The notes under the pieces: model-generated
Database searches by the model: none
Told to the model about the DNA's origin: nothing
The model's input: the letters and a program-made list of their open reading frames with translations, nothing else
Origin: Myxococcales bacterium
GTDB lineage: Bacteria; Myxococcota_A; Polyangia; Palsa-1104
Assembly: GCA_023248835.1 (NCBI GenBank)
Contig: JAHFDU010000284.1
Span: forward strand, 1 to 5,441
Length of the DNA: 5,441 nt
Direction of reading: 5' to 3'
Shown here: positions 1 through 5,441 of the stretch, in pieces
Layout: each line of letters begins with the position of its first letter
How positions within the stretch are numbered: position 1 is the first letter of the stretch
Made by a program: the position numbers and the translations under genes

Positions 1-390
1 GTCACCGATACGCATGCCCTCATTTGGTTCGCGATCGGTCAGCGGCGCTTGCTTGGTCGACACGCCCTGCGTTTTTACGATCAAGCCGAACAAGGTGGCG
101 CGACGATCTACATTCCCACCATCGTTCTTGTCGAGATTGAAGAGGCAGAGACCGCGGGCCGAATCGCATTCGGCGTCGGCTTCGACGCATGGCTCGATCA
201 GCTGCTGCAATCAAGCAACTATCGACCTACTGATCTTACTGTCGCGGTGGTGAGAAGATCGAGAGAGCTACACGCCATCGCTGAGCGTGGCGATCGGCTG
301 ATTGCGGCCACCGCGGTAGAACTCGGCCTTCCGCTCATCACCCGCGATGGAGAGATCGGGCGGGTCTCGCAAGTGCGCGTTCTGTGGTAA
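1..390 (+). CDS. PIN-domain protein, VapC-type toxin ribonuclease (5' end cut by window)
   Basis: Reading in frame from base 1 gives 129 residues ending at TAA 388-390. The protein opens with VTDTHALIWF, the usual start of a VapC-type PIN domain, so only a few N-terminal residues appear to be missing. The four acidic positions expected to bind the catalytic metal are visible: D3, E45 (in IPTIVLVEIEE), D98 (in ERGDRLIAATA) and D116 (in GLPLITRD). Internal ATG codons such as the one at 49 are not the real start, because they would remove D3. PIN proteins of this class are Mg2+-dependent endoribonucleases, typically toxins of type II toxin-antitoxin pairs that cleave tRNA or rRNA and are neutralised by a small antitoxin usually encoded just upstream. 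That region lies outside the window, so the antitoxin cannot be seen. The gene converges on the minus-strand operon with 6 bases between the stop codons. The fold assignment is firm; the toxin role is inference. Confidence 0.88.
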   Translation, partial: VTDTHALIWFAIGQRRLLGRHALRFYDQAEQGGATIYIPTIVLVEIEEAETAGRIAFGVGFDAWLDQLLQSSNYRPTDLTVAVVRRSRELHAIAERGDRLIAATAVELGLPLITRDGEIGRVSQVRVLW

Positions 391-396
391 CCACCA

Positions 397-795
397 TCAT
401 GGTGTCGAGAGACCGGGGAAAAGTGCGGCGCGAATTTCTGCTGCGCTCACCGAGAAGCGGCGCTCGAGCTCAGCGAACACGGTGACGTTGAGCCCGGCCG
501 ATTTGCGGGTGGCCGACCCCGCGCCTTTGGCGGCGAGCTGCTGGCGACAGAGCAGGTGATAGCTGTGCATCCAGTCGATCCACGGCTCATCCTTGTCCTC
601 GGCGAGCAGGTTGCGGCGACGAATGATCTCTTCGGTCGGCAGTCGATCGAGTTCGCGTAAGGCGCCAGGAAACTCATTTGCCAGCGCGCGCAGCTCGAGT
701 CGCTCTTCGACGCTGTGCCCTGAAATGTCGCGCTGACGAAATGTGAGCATTCGCTCATATTTTTGTAGCAGTGCGTGGCGATCTTGCTGGGTCAC
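397..795 (-). CDS. Uncharacterised 132-aa protein, last gene of the ABC operon
   Basis: I do not recognise this family with confidence. The proposed start is GTG at 795-793, which overlaps the TGA of the upstream DUF4340 gene (GTGA, 4-bp overlap), so translation is probably coupled. No clear Shine-Dalgarno sequence precedes it. The frame stays open upstream of the GTG, but that part lies inside the DUF4340 gene and reads as low-complexity Arg/Gln/Cys-rich shadow. The alternative is ATG at 750-748 (residue 16). The protein (VTQQDRHALLQKYERM...) has no signal peptide or membrane segment and looks mostly helical and charged, so it should be cytoplasmic. Notable segments are EFPGALRELDRLPTEEIIRR (residues 41-60), an aromatic patch PWIDWMHSYHLLCRQQ (71-86) with one Cys (C83), and a C-terminal LERRFSVSAAEIRAALFP (110-127), which might be a short helical motif. 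TGA at 399-397 ends the gene 6 bases from the PIN gene's stop. It could be an accessory or regulatory factor of the transporter; function unknown. Confidence 0.72.
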   Translation of the reverse strand: MTQQDRHALLQKYERMLTFRQRDISGHSVEERLELRALANEFPGALRELDRLPTEEIIRRRNLLAEDKDEPWIDWMHSYHLLCRQQLAAKGAGSATRKSAGLNVTVFAELERRFSVSAAEIRAALFPGLSTP

Positions 796-1778
796 TCGCT
801 GGCAGTGACCTTGTCGCACTCTTTGATAAGGTCGTCGGCACTGGGCGCAATCTTGATCCAGCCCGCGGTGTGCTCGGTGCGAGCGTAGTAGGTCGCGGCG
901 GCTGGCGTCGCGCTGGAAGTCGCCTGCGCTGGTGTCGACTTGGCAACTTCGACAAAACCCACCGCTTTTTTGTGCAGCTGATAATCGACGCGTAGTTTGA
1001 TTTGCGGTTCGCCGTCGACAGGGAGTTCGCCCTTGCCGAGCGGCTCCATTACATACAGTGACCAGACTTTGTCGTGCCAATTCTTGGCCAGTACATCGGC
1101 TTGATGAGTTTTCGCCGACACCAGTTTGGTGTTGGCGGGAGTGTCGCCTTCGACCATCAGATCGCGGCGCTTGCCATCGGCGCTGACCGATACTGCGTCG
1201 TATTCGCTCGCCTTGAACTTGTGCAAGGAGCGATCGACCAGACGGGAGGCGGCAGCGTCGAGGTCGGACAGAATGCTGCGACCGAGTACATAGACCTGGC
1301 TGTCCACTTCGCTTTGCACGTAAGGATCACTGACAGCGTAGAGCGAGCTGCCGATGACAAACTTGGTGGTCGTTCCTTTGGCGGTGATGTTCAAGTGTTT
1401 GGTTGGCTTTTCAAGCCCAAGCTCTTTGAGCTTGGCCGGCGGCTGGGTGCCTAGCGCGCGTGTGGCCCGCAGCGGCGCAAAGCGGTCAAACAATTTCCCC
1501 GCGTTTTCGTTGCCGCGTAGTTCGCGCTCGGGCGTTTTGCTCTCGGGCTTGGCACTGATGCGTAGCCAAACTTCGCGCTCCTCCCCGCTGCCTTTGGGCG
1601 AAAGCTCAATCCACTTGGGGCCATCTTCATAGCGAACCTTTTCAATCTCACTCTTAGAAACCGCCAGCACGGTGACGTCGCTGCCCTTTTGATCGGGCTC
1701 GCGCTGCCAGGTGGCGTATGCCAATAGCAGACCGGCAGCGGCGAATCCCCCCTGGACCACAGCACCCTGCATTTTCAT
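792..1778 (-). CDS. DUF4340-domain single-pass membrane protein
   Basis: A 328-residue protein with one N-terminal hydrophobic segment (about residues 5-24, GAVVQGGFAAAGLLLAYATW) that anchors it in the inner membrane, leaving the rest probably outside the cytoplasm. The central part matches the DUF4340 pattern: LKELGLEKPTKHLNI (117-131), FVIGSSLYAVSDPYV (140-154), then QVYVLGRSILSDL and a DRSL motif (161-185). In this family such repeated beta-rich units follow the order 'LGL..P...L.....G....F.VG......YV......VY.V'. A Thr/Ser/Ala/Pro-rich linker (about 281-296) precedes a short C-terminal segment ending KECDKVTASE. DUF4340 has no known biochemical activity, but it very often follows gldG-like genes, as here. 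The ATG overlaps the gldG-like stop (ATGA) and is preceded by a consensus AGGAGG 4 bases away; a second ATG two codons downstream is also possible. The 3' end overlaps the next gene by 4 bases. Confidence 0.85.
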   Translation of the reverse strand: MKMQGAVVQGGFAAAGLLLAYATWQREPDQKGSDVTVLAVSKSEIEKVRYEDGPKWIELSPKGSGEEREVWLRISAKPESKTPERELRGNENAGKLFDRFAPLRATRALGTQPPAKLKELGLEKPTKHLNITAKGTTTKFVIGSSLYAVSDPYVQSEVDSQVYVLGRSILSDLDAAASRLVDRSLHKFKASEYDAVSVSADGKRRDLMVEGDTPANTKLVSAKTHQADVLAKNWHDKVWSLYVMEPLGKGELPVDGEPQIKLRVDYQLHKKAVGFVEVAKSTPAQATSSATPAAATYYARTEHTAGWIKIAPSADDLIKECDKVTASE

Positions 1779-3643
1779 GCTGCCTCCTGTACGTCACTGG
1801 GTGCGGGCGCTTTTTTGCGCTTGCGATTACGTGTAACAAAAAATCCAAGGCCGAGCACTAGCGCGGGCGCGACAAAAATAATGCAATAGAACCACGCCGC
1901 CTCTTGTTTTTGCGTGTGCGCGATCGGCTTGTCGACTTCGCTTGAGACCTCGCCGGTGATCGCCTCTTCGCCGAGCAGCCACTTGACCGGATCGAGCACC
2001 AAGTAGGGATTGCCTTGGGTGGCGCCGATCACCGCATCGCCGAGCGCGTCGGAATCGGCGAAGATAAAAGCGCGACTCTCTTCGGCCGGCTTGCCGCCCG
2101 ATTTTTTTTTGGTGGTGACAGCCGCCAAGTTGTAAGCGCGGCGAGTTTCGGCTGGCGCATCGAATTCAAAATTGTGGTTGAGATCGGCAAACGTCGACGG
2201 CAGCGCCCGAATCGAAAAATCGACGCTGAGATCTTTGTTCTTGCTCTTGTCCTCTTCGAGAGATCCAGCCCCGACCAGGATGATCGGAGCCCGCATGCCG
2301 GCGTGGCTAAGCGTCGTCACCGACGGATGTGAAGTGTAGGTTCCGGTAGCGATGTTGATGCGATCGCTTGGCTGATAGGTGCGGCGTCCGTACACTTGAT
2401 CATTGGCGAGTAAGATCGGCGAGAAGCGCACGCCAAAAACCGCAGTGAGCTCTTTGTAATCGCTGCCGACTTCGGGATCGAGGGCGACAAAAACCCGGCC
2501 CGAGCGCTCAAAATAGCGCGACAGCGCAGCGATCTCTTCCGGCAAGAAAGGCTTTTCAGGGCCGACGACGAGCACCGCGGCTGCGTCGTTCGGCACGTCG
2601 GTGGCGAGTCCTTCTGCGGCGCCAAGGTTGCGCAGCGTATAGCCCTGGCTCGAGAGAATTTCGCGCAGCGACCGAATGGTGGCGCGCTTGTCGGTGTCGC
2701 CGCTGCTTTCAGCGGCGCGCTCGCCGTGTCCCGAGGTGAGATAGACGGTGCGTGTGGGCCGCGCCACCAGCAGCATGCGTTTTTGGATCTCTTTGTCGAG
2801 GTTCGAAAGTTGCGACCGCGCACTCTCGAGTTCTGTAGGCAGCACCAACAGCTCGTGCCGCTTTTCGCGCGCCACCACTACCGTGTTGTTGGCAGTGACG
2901 CCGAGCTCTTTGGCGCGCATCGGCTCGACTGCAAAATCGAGCGTCTCGACATGCAGCTGCGTCGAGTCGCCTTTGAGATCGGAAAAATATTCGTCGACCT
3001 GAGCACGTACCTCACTTTGTGGCGAAAAAAACAGGGTCACGTTTACCGGCGCGTCGAGCGAGCGCATCAAGTTGTGCGTCGCTTCACCCGGACGCGCGGT
3101 GCGAAAATAGGAGAGGTCGACCTTCTTATCGCGTACGGTGGCGACATAGTTGAGCGCAAAAACAAATACCAGTGCGCTGCCGACCCCAAGTCCGGTGAGC
3201 ACGCCGTCGCGAATGCGCCGCACGTCGATGCTCGGCGCCTGCGCCACCGCGGCGTAGGCGAATTCGCCCATCAGCACCGCCAGCGAAGAAATCACCCACA
3301 GCGCCGGGTAGAGCACCGTCAGCGCACCGGCCAGTTTTGCGTGGTGGCGATCGAGCGGGCCATCAAGAAATTTCGTCGCCAAGTCGGATTGAACGAAATA
3401 CAGAGCGAGCGCCAAGACGCCGACGCCTTGTAATAGCAAAAACATCCGTTCGGCCCGCTGTCTGCCCGCGTCGCCCTTGCGACGGCGAACGTCGCGCAGC
3501 GTGGTCGCCATCACTGCCAATGCCACGCCCACCGCGGTGAGCGCGCGGCCGCTGCCAGCAGCGATGATGCGCTCGCTGACAAAGACCAGCAGCATGCCGA
3601 CAAAATAGAGAAGAGAGACGGTTGCGCTGGCCATGGTGATCAT
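1775..3643 (-). CDS. GldG-like ABC transporter auxiliary protein with N-terminal multi-helix extension
   Basis: 622 residues. The N-terminal third has about five predicted membrane helices (roughly 4-22, 33-49, 67-84, 104-125 and 149-167). A large extracytoplasmic region follows, then a last helix (about 583-603) and a basic tail RNRKRKK. The soluble part carries GldG/ABC_transp_aux hallmarks: LDAPVNVTLFFSP (196-208), TVYLTSGHGERA (299-310), LVVGPEKPFLPEEI (358-371) followed by RVFVALDP (383-390), and FIFADSDALGD (526-536) with NPYLVLDPVKWLLGEE near 545-560. Classical GldG has a single N-terminal helix, so the four extra helices look like a permease-type extension that may complete the channel with the GldF-like partner. 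Function is inferred as a membrane component of an ABC-2 exporter; the substrate is unknown. The frame begins with ATG at 3643 (ATGA overlap with the permease gene). A second ATG at 3634 has a better-spaced GGAG and may be the true start. A run of nine A codes for KKK at about 512-514. Confidence 0.87.
   Translation of the reverse strand: MITMASATVSLLYFVGMLLVFVSERIIAAGSGRALTAVGVALAVMATTLRDVRRRKGDAGRQRAERMFLLLQGVGVLALALYFVQSDLATKFLDGPLDRHHAKLAGALTVLYPALWVISSLAVLMGEFAYAAVAQAPSIDVRRIRDGVLTGLGVGSALVFVFALNYVATVRDKKVDLSYFRTARPGEATHNLMRSLDAPVNVTLFFSPQSEVRAQVDEYFSDLKGDSTQLHVETLDFAVEPMRAKELGVTANNTVVVAREKRHELLVLPTELESARSQLSNLDKEIQKRMLLVARPTRTVYLTSGHGERAAESSGDTDKRATIRSLREILSSQGYTLRNLGAAEGLATDVPNDAAAVLVVGPEKPFLPEEIAALSRYFERSGRVFVALDPEVGSDYKELTAVFGVRFSPILLANDQVYGRRTYQPSDRINIATGTYTSHPSVTTLSHAGMRAPIILVGAGSLEEDKSKNKDLSVDFSIRALPSTFADLNHNFEFDAPAETRRAYNLAAVTTKKKSGGKPAEESRAFIFADSDALGDAVIGATQGNPYLVLDPVKWLLGEEAITGEVSSEVDKPIAHTQKQEAAWFYCIIFVAPALVLGLGFFVTRNRKRKKAPAPSDVQEAA
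1783..1788 (-). promoter_or_regulatory. Consensus AGGAGG ribosome binding site of the DUF4340 gene
   Basis: AGGAGG on the minus strand stands 4 bases before the ATG at 1778 and 10 bases before a second in-frame ATG at 1772. It lies inside the last codons of the gldG-like gene. It is the strongest ribosome binding site in the operon, suggesting that the DUF4340 protein can be initiated independently as well as by coupling. Confidence 0.7.
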
Positions 3644-4359
3644 CTCCAGCGACGCGCTTCCACCACGCGAGTGGCAGCAAACAGCGCAAGGTAGGTGACA
3701 GTTAGGTAGTAGACCACGTCACGCAAATGAATGAGCCCCGACTCGAAGGCGGAAAAATGTGGGTAGTAAGCCAGGCCTGAAATGATTTCGTTGACCGGAT
3801 GTTCGACCTTGCCCGAGACCCAGACCAAAGTGTAGAGGACCACTACCATCGCAGCCGAAGCGATCACCGCCACCACCTGCGAGCGCGCCAGGGCCGATCC
3901 GAGTGTGCCGATGGCGAGTACGCCCGATCCCATGAGTAACAGGCCGAAGTAGCCGGCGGCGATGTGGCCGATCGAAACTTTGCCGTTGACCAAAATCAGC
4001 GCCGGCATGTAGACCGAGGCGATCAGAAACAGCGCGAGAAAGGCGAAAGCGGCGAGAAACTTTCCCAGCACCATCTGATAGTCGCGCACTGCTGAGGAGT
4101 AGAGCAGTGGCAGAGTGCCGAGCTGGTGCTCTTCGGCAAACAGCCGCATCGAAAGGAAAACCGCCGCGCCGGCGGTGCACGCCTGCGCGTCTTGGAAGAA
4201 AAAACCGAGTACGTGCGACGAGCGCGCCTCGACGGTCATGGCTTGACTAACAAAGAAAATGCCGATGAGCGCCAGCATCACCGCGCCAATGACGTAGCCG
4301 CTCATGGTTCGCAAATAGGCGGCGAGTTCGCGCTTGGCGATCAAAATAATCGCTCGCAT
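3640..4359 (-). CDS. GldF-type ABC-2 transporter permease
   Basis: 239 residues, the usual size for GldF/NosY-like ABC-2 permeases, with about six hydrophobic segments (roughly 21-41, 58-71, 101-124, 132-158, 161-182 and 213-231). The cytoplasmic motif MRLFAEEHQLGTLPLL (71-86) followed by VRDYQMVLGKFLAA (91-104) is the family signature ('MR.FAEE...GT.ELL...PV......VLGK'). The C-terminal HFSAFESGLIHLRDVVYYL (201-219) matches the conserved 'HF..F..G.I..RDV.Y' segment of GldF. It should form the membrane channel driven by the ATPase encoded just upstream. The ATG at 4359 shares its first base with the ATPase TAA (TAATG) and has GAGGGG eight bases upstream, which fixes the start. The last codons overlap the gldG-like frame by 4 bases. 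The role as export permease follows from family and context; the substrate is unknown. Confidence 0.9.
   Translation of the reverse strand: MRAIILIAKRELAAYLRTMSGYVIGAVMLALIGIFFVSQAMTVEARSSHVLGFFFQDAQACTAGAAVFLSMRLFAEEHQLGTLPLLYSSAVRDYQMVLGKFLAAFAFLALFLIASVYMPALILVNGKVSIGHIAAGYFGLLLMGSGVLAIGTLGSALARSQVVAVIASAAMVVVLYTLVWVSGKVEHPVNEIISGLAYYPHFSAFESGLIHLRDVVYYLTVTYLALFAATRVVEARRWR
3644..3647 (-). promoter_or_regulatory. GGAG ribosome binding site that decides the gldG-like start
   Basis: On the minus strand GGAG directly abuts the first ATG (3643) with no spacer, too close for normal initiation there. It lies 9 bases before the second ATG (3634), a workable distance. The sequence therefore favours initiation at residue 4 (MASATVSLLYF), while the ATGA overlap favours the first ATG through translational coupling. 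Confidence 0.5.
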
Positions 4360-5303
4360 TAGTTTTTCCCCTCGCGAGTCAGTTGCAAAAAGATCGATTC
4401 GAGGCCGCCGCCGGCTGCTTGATCGACACGCAACACATCCGCTCCAGCCGAGATCAGCGCGCGGACGATGGCAGGGCGGAGGGTTGCCGCTGCGGCTACC
4501 TCGAGCGCCACGGAATGCCGGTCGTCGCTCTTGACTCGCACTTCACCGACGTCTTTCACCGAGCGCAGCGCAGCGACGATCTTCGCGGTCGGTGCGCTGG
4601 CCACCGGACGTAGTTCGATTTCGACGCGATTGCCGCCGGCCAGCTGCGCCAACTCCTCTTCGCGTCCTTGCGCAATGATCCGCCCCTCTTGAATCACCAA
4701 CAGCCGATCGCAGGTCTCGCTGATTTCGTGCAAGTTGTGACTCGATAGCAATATGGTGTGTTTTCCGCGCAGCTCGCCGATAAGCTTTCGCATTTCCACG
4801 ATCTGTGCCGGGTCGAGGCCGCTCGACGGCTCGTCGAGAATCAGCAGCGCTGGGTTGTGCACAATCGCTTGCGCGACACCGACACGCTGCTTGTAGCCGT
4901 GCGAAAGACTGCCGATCACTTCGTCGTGTTTGTCAGAAAGCGCAGTTTGCCCTTCCACTTCGGCAACACGTGAGGCAACTTCTTTTGATGAGACGCCGCG
5001 CAGCGCGGCGACAAAACTGAGATAGCCACCGACGGTCATTTCGGGATAGAGCGGCGGCGTGTCGGGCAGAAATCCGGTACGGCGGCGAATCTCATGCGCA
5101 TCCTGCTCGATGTCGATGCCGTCGATTTCGACGCGCCCGGAGGTCGGCAATAGCACGCAGCCGAGCACGCGCAACGTGGTGGTTTTTCCGGCGCCGTTGA
5201 GACCGAGAAATCCGATCACCTCGCCGCGCTCGATCGAAAAATTCAAATCTGCGATGGCGGCGCGCTCGCCGTAATACTTGGTCAGCCCCTCAACTCGAAT
5301 CAT
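4359..5303 (-). CDS. ABC transporter ATPase, GldA/NatA-like
   Basis: 314 residues starting MIRVEGLTKYYG, the usual first beta strand and A-loop of this family (Y10/Y11), so the start is secure. Walker A is GLNGAGKT (34-41), the signature is LSHGYKQR (133-140), Walker B is ALLILDEP (152-159), the D-loop is SGLDP (161-165), and the switch histidine is H189 in SSHNL. All catalytic residues are present. At the Q-loop the protein reads GFLPDTPPLYPEM (77-89). GldA/NatA-type proteins usually have Glu in place of Gln here; this one has Asp (D81). Residues about 226-314 form the C-terminal domain common in ABC-2 drug/NatA ATPases, closing with LESIFLQLT (301-309), the counterpart of 'LEdvFL.LT'. It hydrolyses ATP on the cytoplasmic face to power the GldF-like permease. 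It is the first gene of the five-gene operon. No Shine-Dalgarno sequence is evident before the ATG. Confidence 0.93.
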   Translation of the reverse strand: MIRVEGLTKYYGERAAIADLNFSIERGEVIGFLGLNGAGKTTTLRVLGCVLLPTSGRVEIDGIDIEQDAHEIRRRTGFLPDTPPLYPEMTVGGYLSFVAALRGVSSKEVASRVAEVEGQTALSDKHDEVIGSLSHGYKQRVGVAQAIVHNPALLILDEPSSGLDPAQIVEMRKLIGELRGKHTILLSSHNLHEISETCDRLLVIQEGRIIAQGREEELAQLAGGNRVEIELRPVASAPTAKIVAALRSVKDVGEVRVKSDDRHSVALEVAAAATLRPAIVRALISAGADVLRVDQAAGGGLESIFLQLTREGKN

Positions 5304-5307
5304 GGAG

Positions 5308-5338
5308 GCTATATCGCTAACTTGGCCGAACTAGTCAA
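5308..5338 (-). promoter_or_regulatory. Weak sigma-70-like promoter candidate for the ABC operon
   Basis: Reading leftwards on the minus strand, TTGACT (5338-5333, 5 of 6 to TTGACA) is followed after 19 bases by TATAGC (5313-5308, four matches to TATAAT), or after 17 bases by GATATA (5315-5310, three matches). Either -10 lies within about 10 bases of the ATG at 5303, so transcription would begin at or very near the start codon. That would fit the absence of a Shine-Dalgarno sequence. This is a pattern match only, and a promoter further upstream outside the window is possible. Confidence 0.3.
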
Positions 5339-5401
5339 GAGCTGACACCAGGTAACGCACCAAATTCCAAAACCGGCTCCACCGCATGGGCACGCTTGAC
5401 T
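5333..5401. repeat. 69-bp segment bounded by 7-bp perfect inverted repeats
   Basis: AGTCAAG at 5333-5339 and its exact reverse complement CTTGACT at 5395-5401 bracket a 55-base core. No clear target-site duplication flanks the arms and no transposase is present. A perfect 7-bp pair at this distance can occur by chance. The segment could be a small dispersed intergenic repeat or a MITE-like remnant. The left arm contains the TTGACT proposed as the operon's -35 box. Confidence 0.3.
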
Positions 5402-5441
5402 CAATGATCAAGGGGTTTCGCAGTACCGCCGCTTATCGCTA

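Noticed and set aside
392..404. Perfect inverted repeat CACCAT-C-ATGGTG spanning the convergent stop codons, as a terminator
   Set aside because: The one-base centre forces a loop and shortens the stem to about five pairs, and there is no T-run on either side. It is too weak to call a terminator.
796..1080. Upstream extension of the 132-aa gene's frame to an ATG at 1080
   Set aside because: This part lies inside the DUF4340 coding region in another frame and is Arg/Gln/Cys-rich shadow sequence. The GTG overlapping the DUF4340 stop explains the real start.
1074..1454. Plus-strand frame of 126 codons opposite the DUF4340 gene
   Set aside because: The minus strand encodes the DUF4340 pattern with a consensus ribosome binding site. 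The antisense frame has no initiation signal or recognisable motif.
2726..3433. A long open frame of 235 codons on the plus strand
   Set aside because: It is wholly antisense to the gldG-like gene, whose minus-strand frame carries clear family motifs and membrane helices. The plus product is Arg/His/Gln-rich with no recognisable domain.
3719..4180. Second minus-strand frame of 153 codons within the permease gene
   Set aside because: It overlaps the permease in another frame. The permease frame has the family motifs, membrane segments and a ribosome binding site, while this one is Arg-rich with no motif.
5386..5441. Possible start of a divergent plus-strand gene (ATG at 5386, MGTLDSMIKGF...)
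   Set aside because: Only 18 codons are visible, there is no Shine-Dalgarno sequence before the ATG, and third-position composition is not convincing.
5401..5441. Possible C-terminal tail of an upstream minus-strand gene (ending GGTAKPLDH then TGA at 5403-5401)
   Set aside because: Only about 12 codons lie inside the window, not enough to tell a real gene end from a chance open frame.

Overview
The window looks like a chromosomal segment from a moderately GC-rich Gram-negative bacterium. The combination of a GldA/GldF/GldG-like ABC system with a DUF4340 protein is common in Myxococcota and other former Deltaproteobacteria, and is also found in Acidobacteria, Planctomycetes and similar phyla. 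The lineage is inferred from gene content only; there is no rRNA or other marker gene here to fix it.

Layout. At the left edge (1-390, plus strand) is a PIN-domain protein of the VapC toxin/ribonuclease type, missing only its first few codons. It converges on a five-gene block that fills almost all the rest of the window on the minus strand. In transcription order this block is: an ABC ATPase (5303-4359), a GldF-type ABC-2 permease (4359-3640), a GldG-like auxiliary membrane protein (3643-1775), a DUF4340 single-pass membrane protein (1778-792), and an unrecognised 132-residue soluble protein (795-397). Every junction overlaps by 1 or 4 bases (TAATG, ATGA, ATGA, GTGA), so the five genes are almost certainly one translationally coupled operon. 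About 138 bases upstream of the ATPase hold a weak promoter candidate and a small segment bounded by 7-bp inverted repeats.

How the genes work together. The ATPase should power the permease. The GldG-like protein carries a large extracytoplasmic domain and extra N-terminal membrane helices, and probably forms the rest of the membrane complex. The DUF4340 protein is anchored by one N-terminal helix and places its domain on the same side of the membrane. Despite the Gld names, nothing here indicates gliding; in most phyla the substrate of these transporters is unknown. The least understood part is the last gene, whose GTG start lies inside the DUF4340 stop. It is the best candidate for an undescribed component of the system.

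No tRNA, rRNA, CRISPR array, transposase or convincing terminator was seen. There is no gene-free stretch longer than 300 bases.
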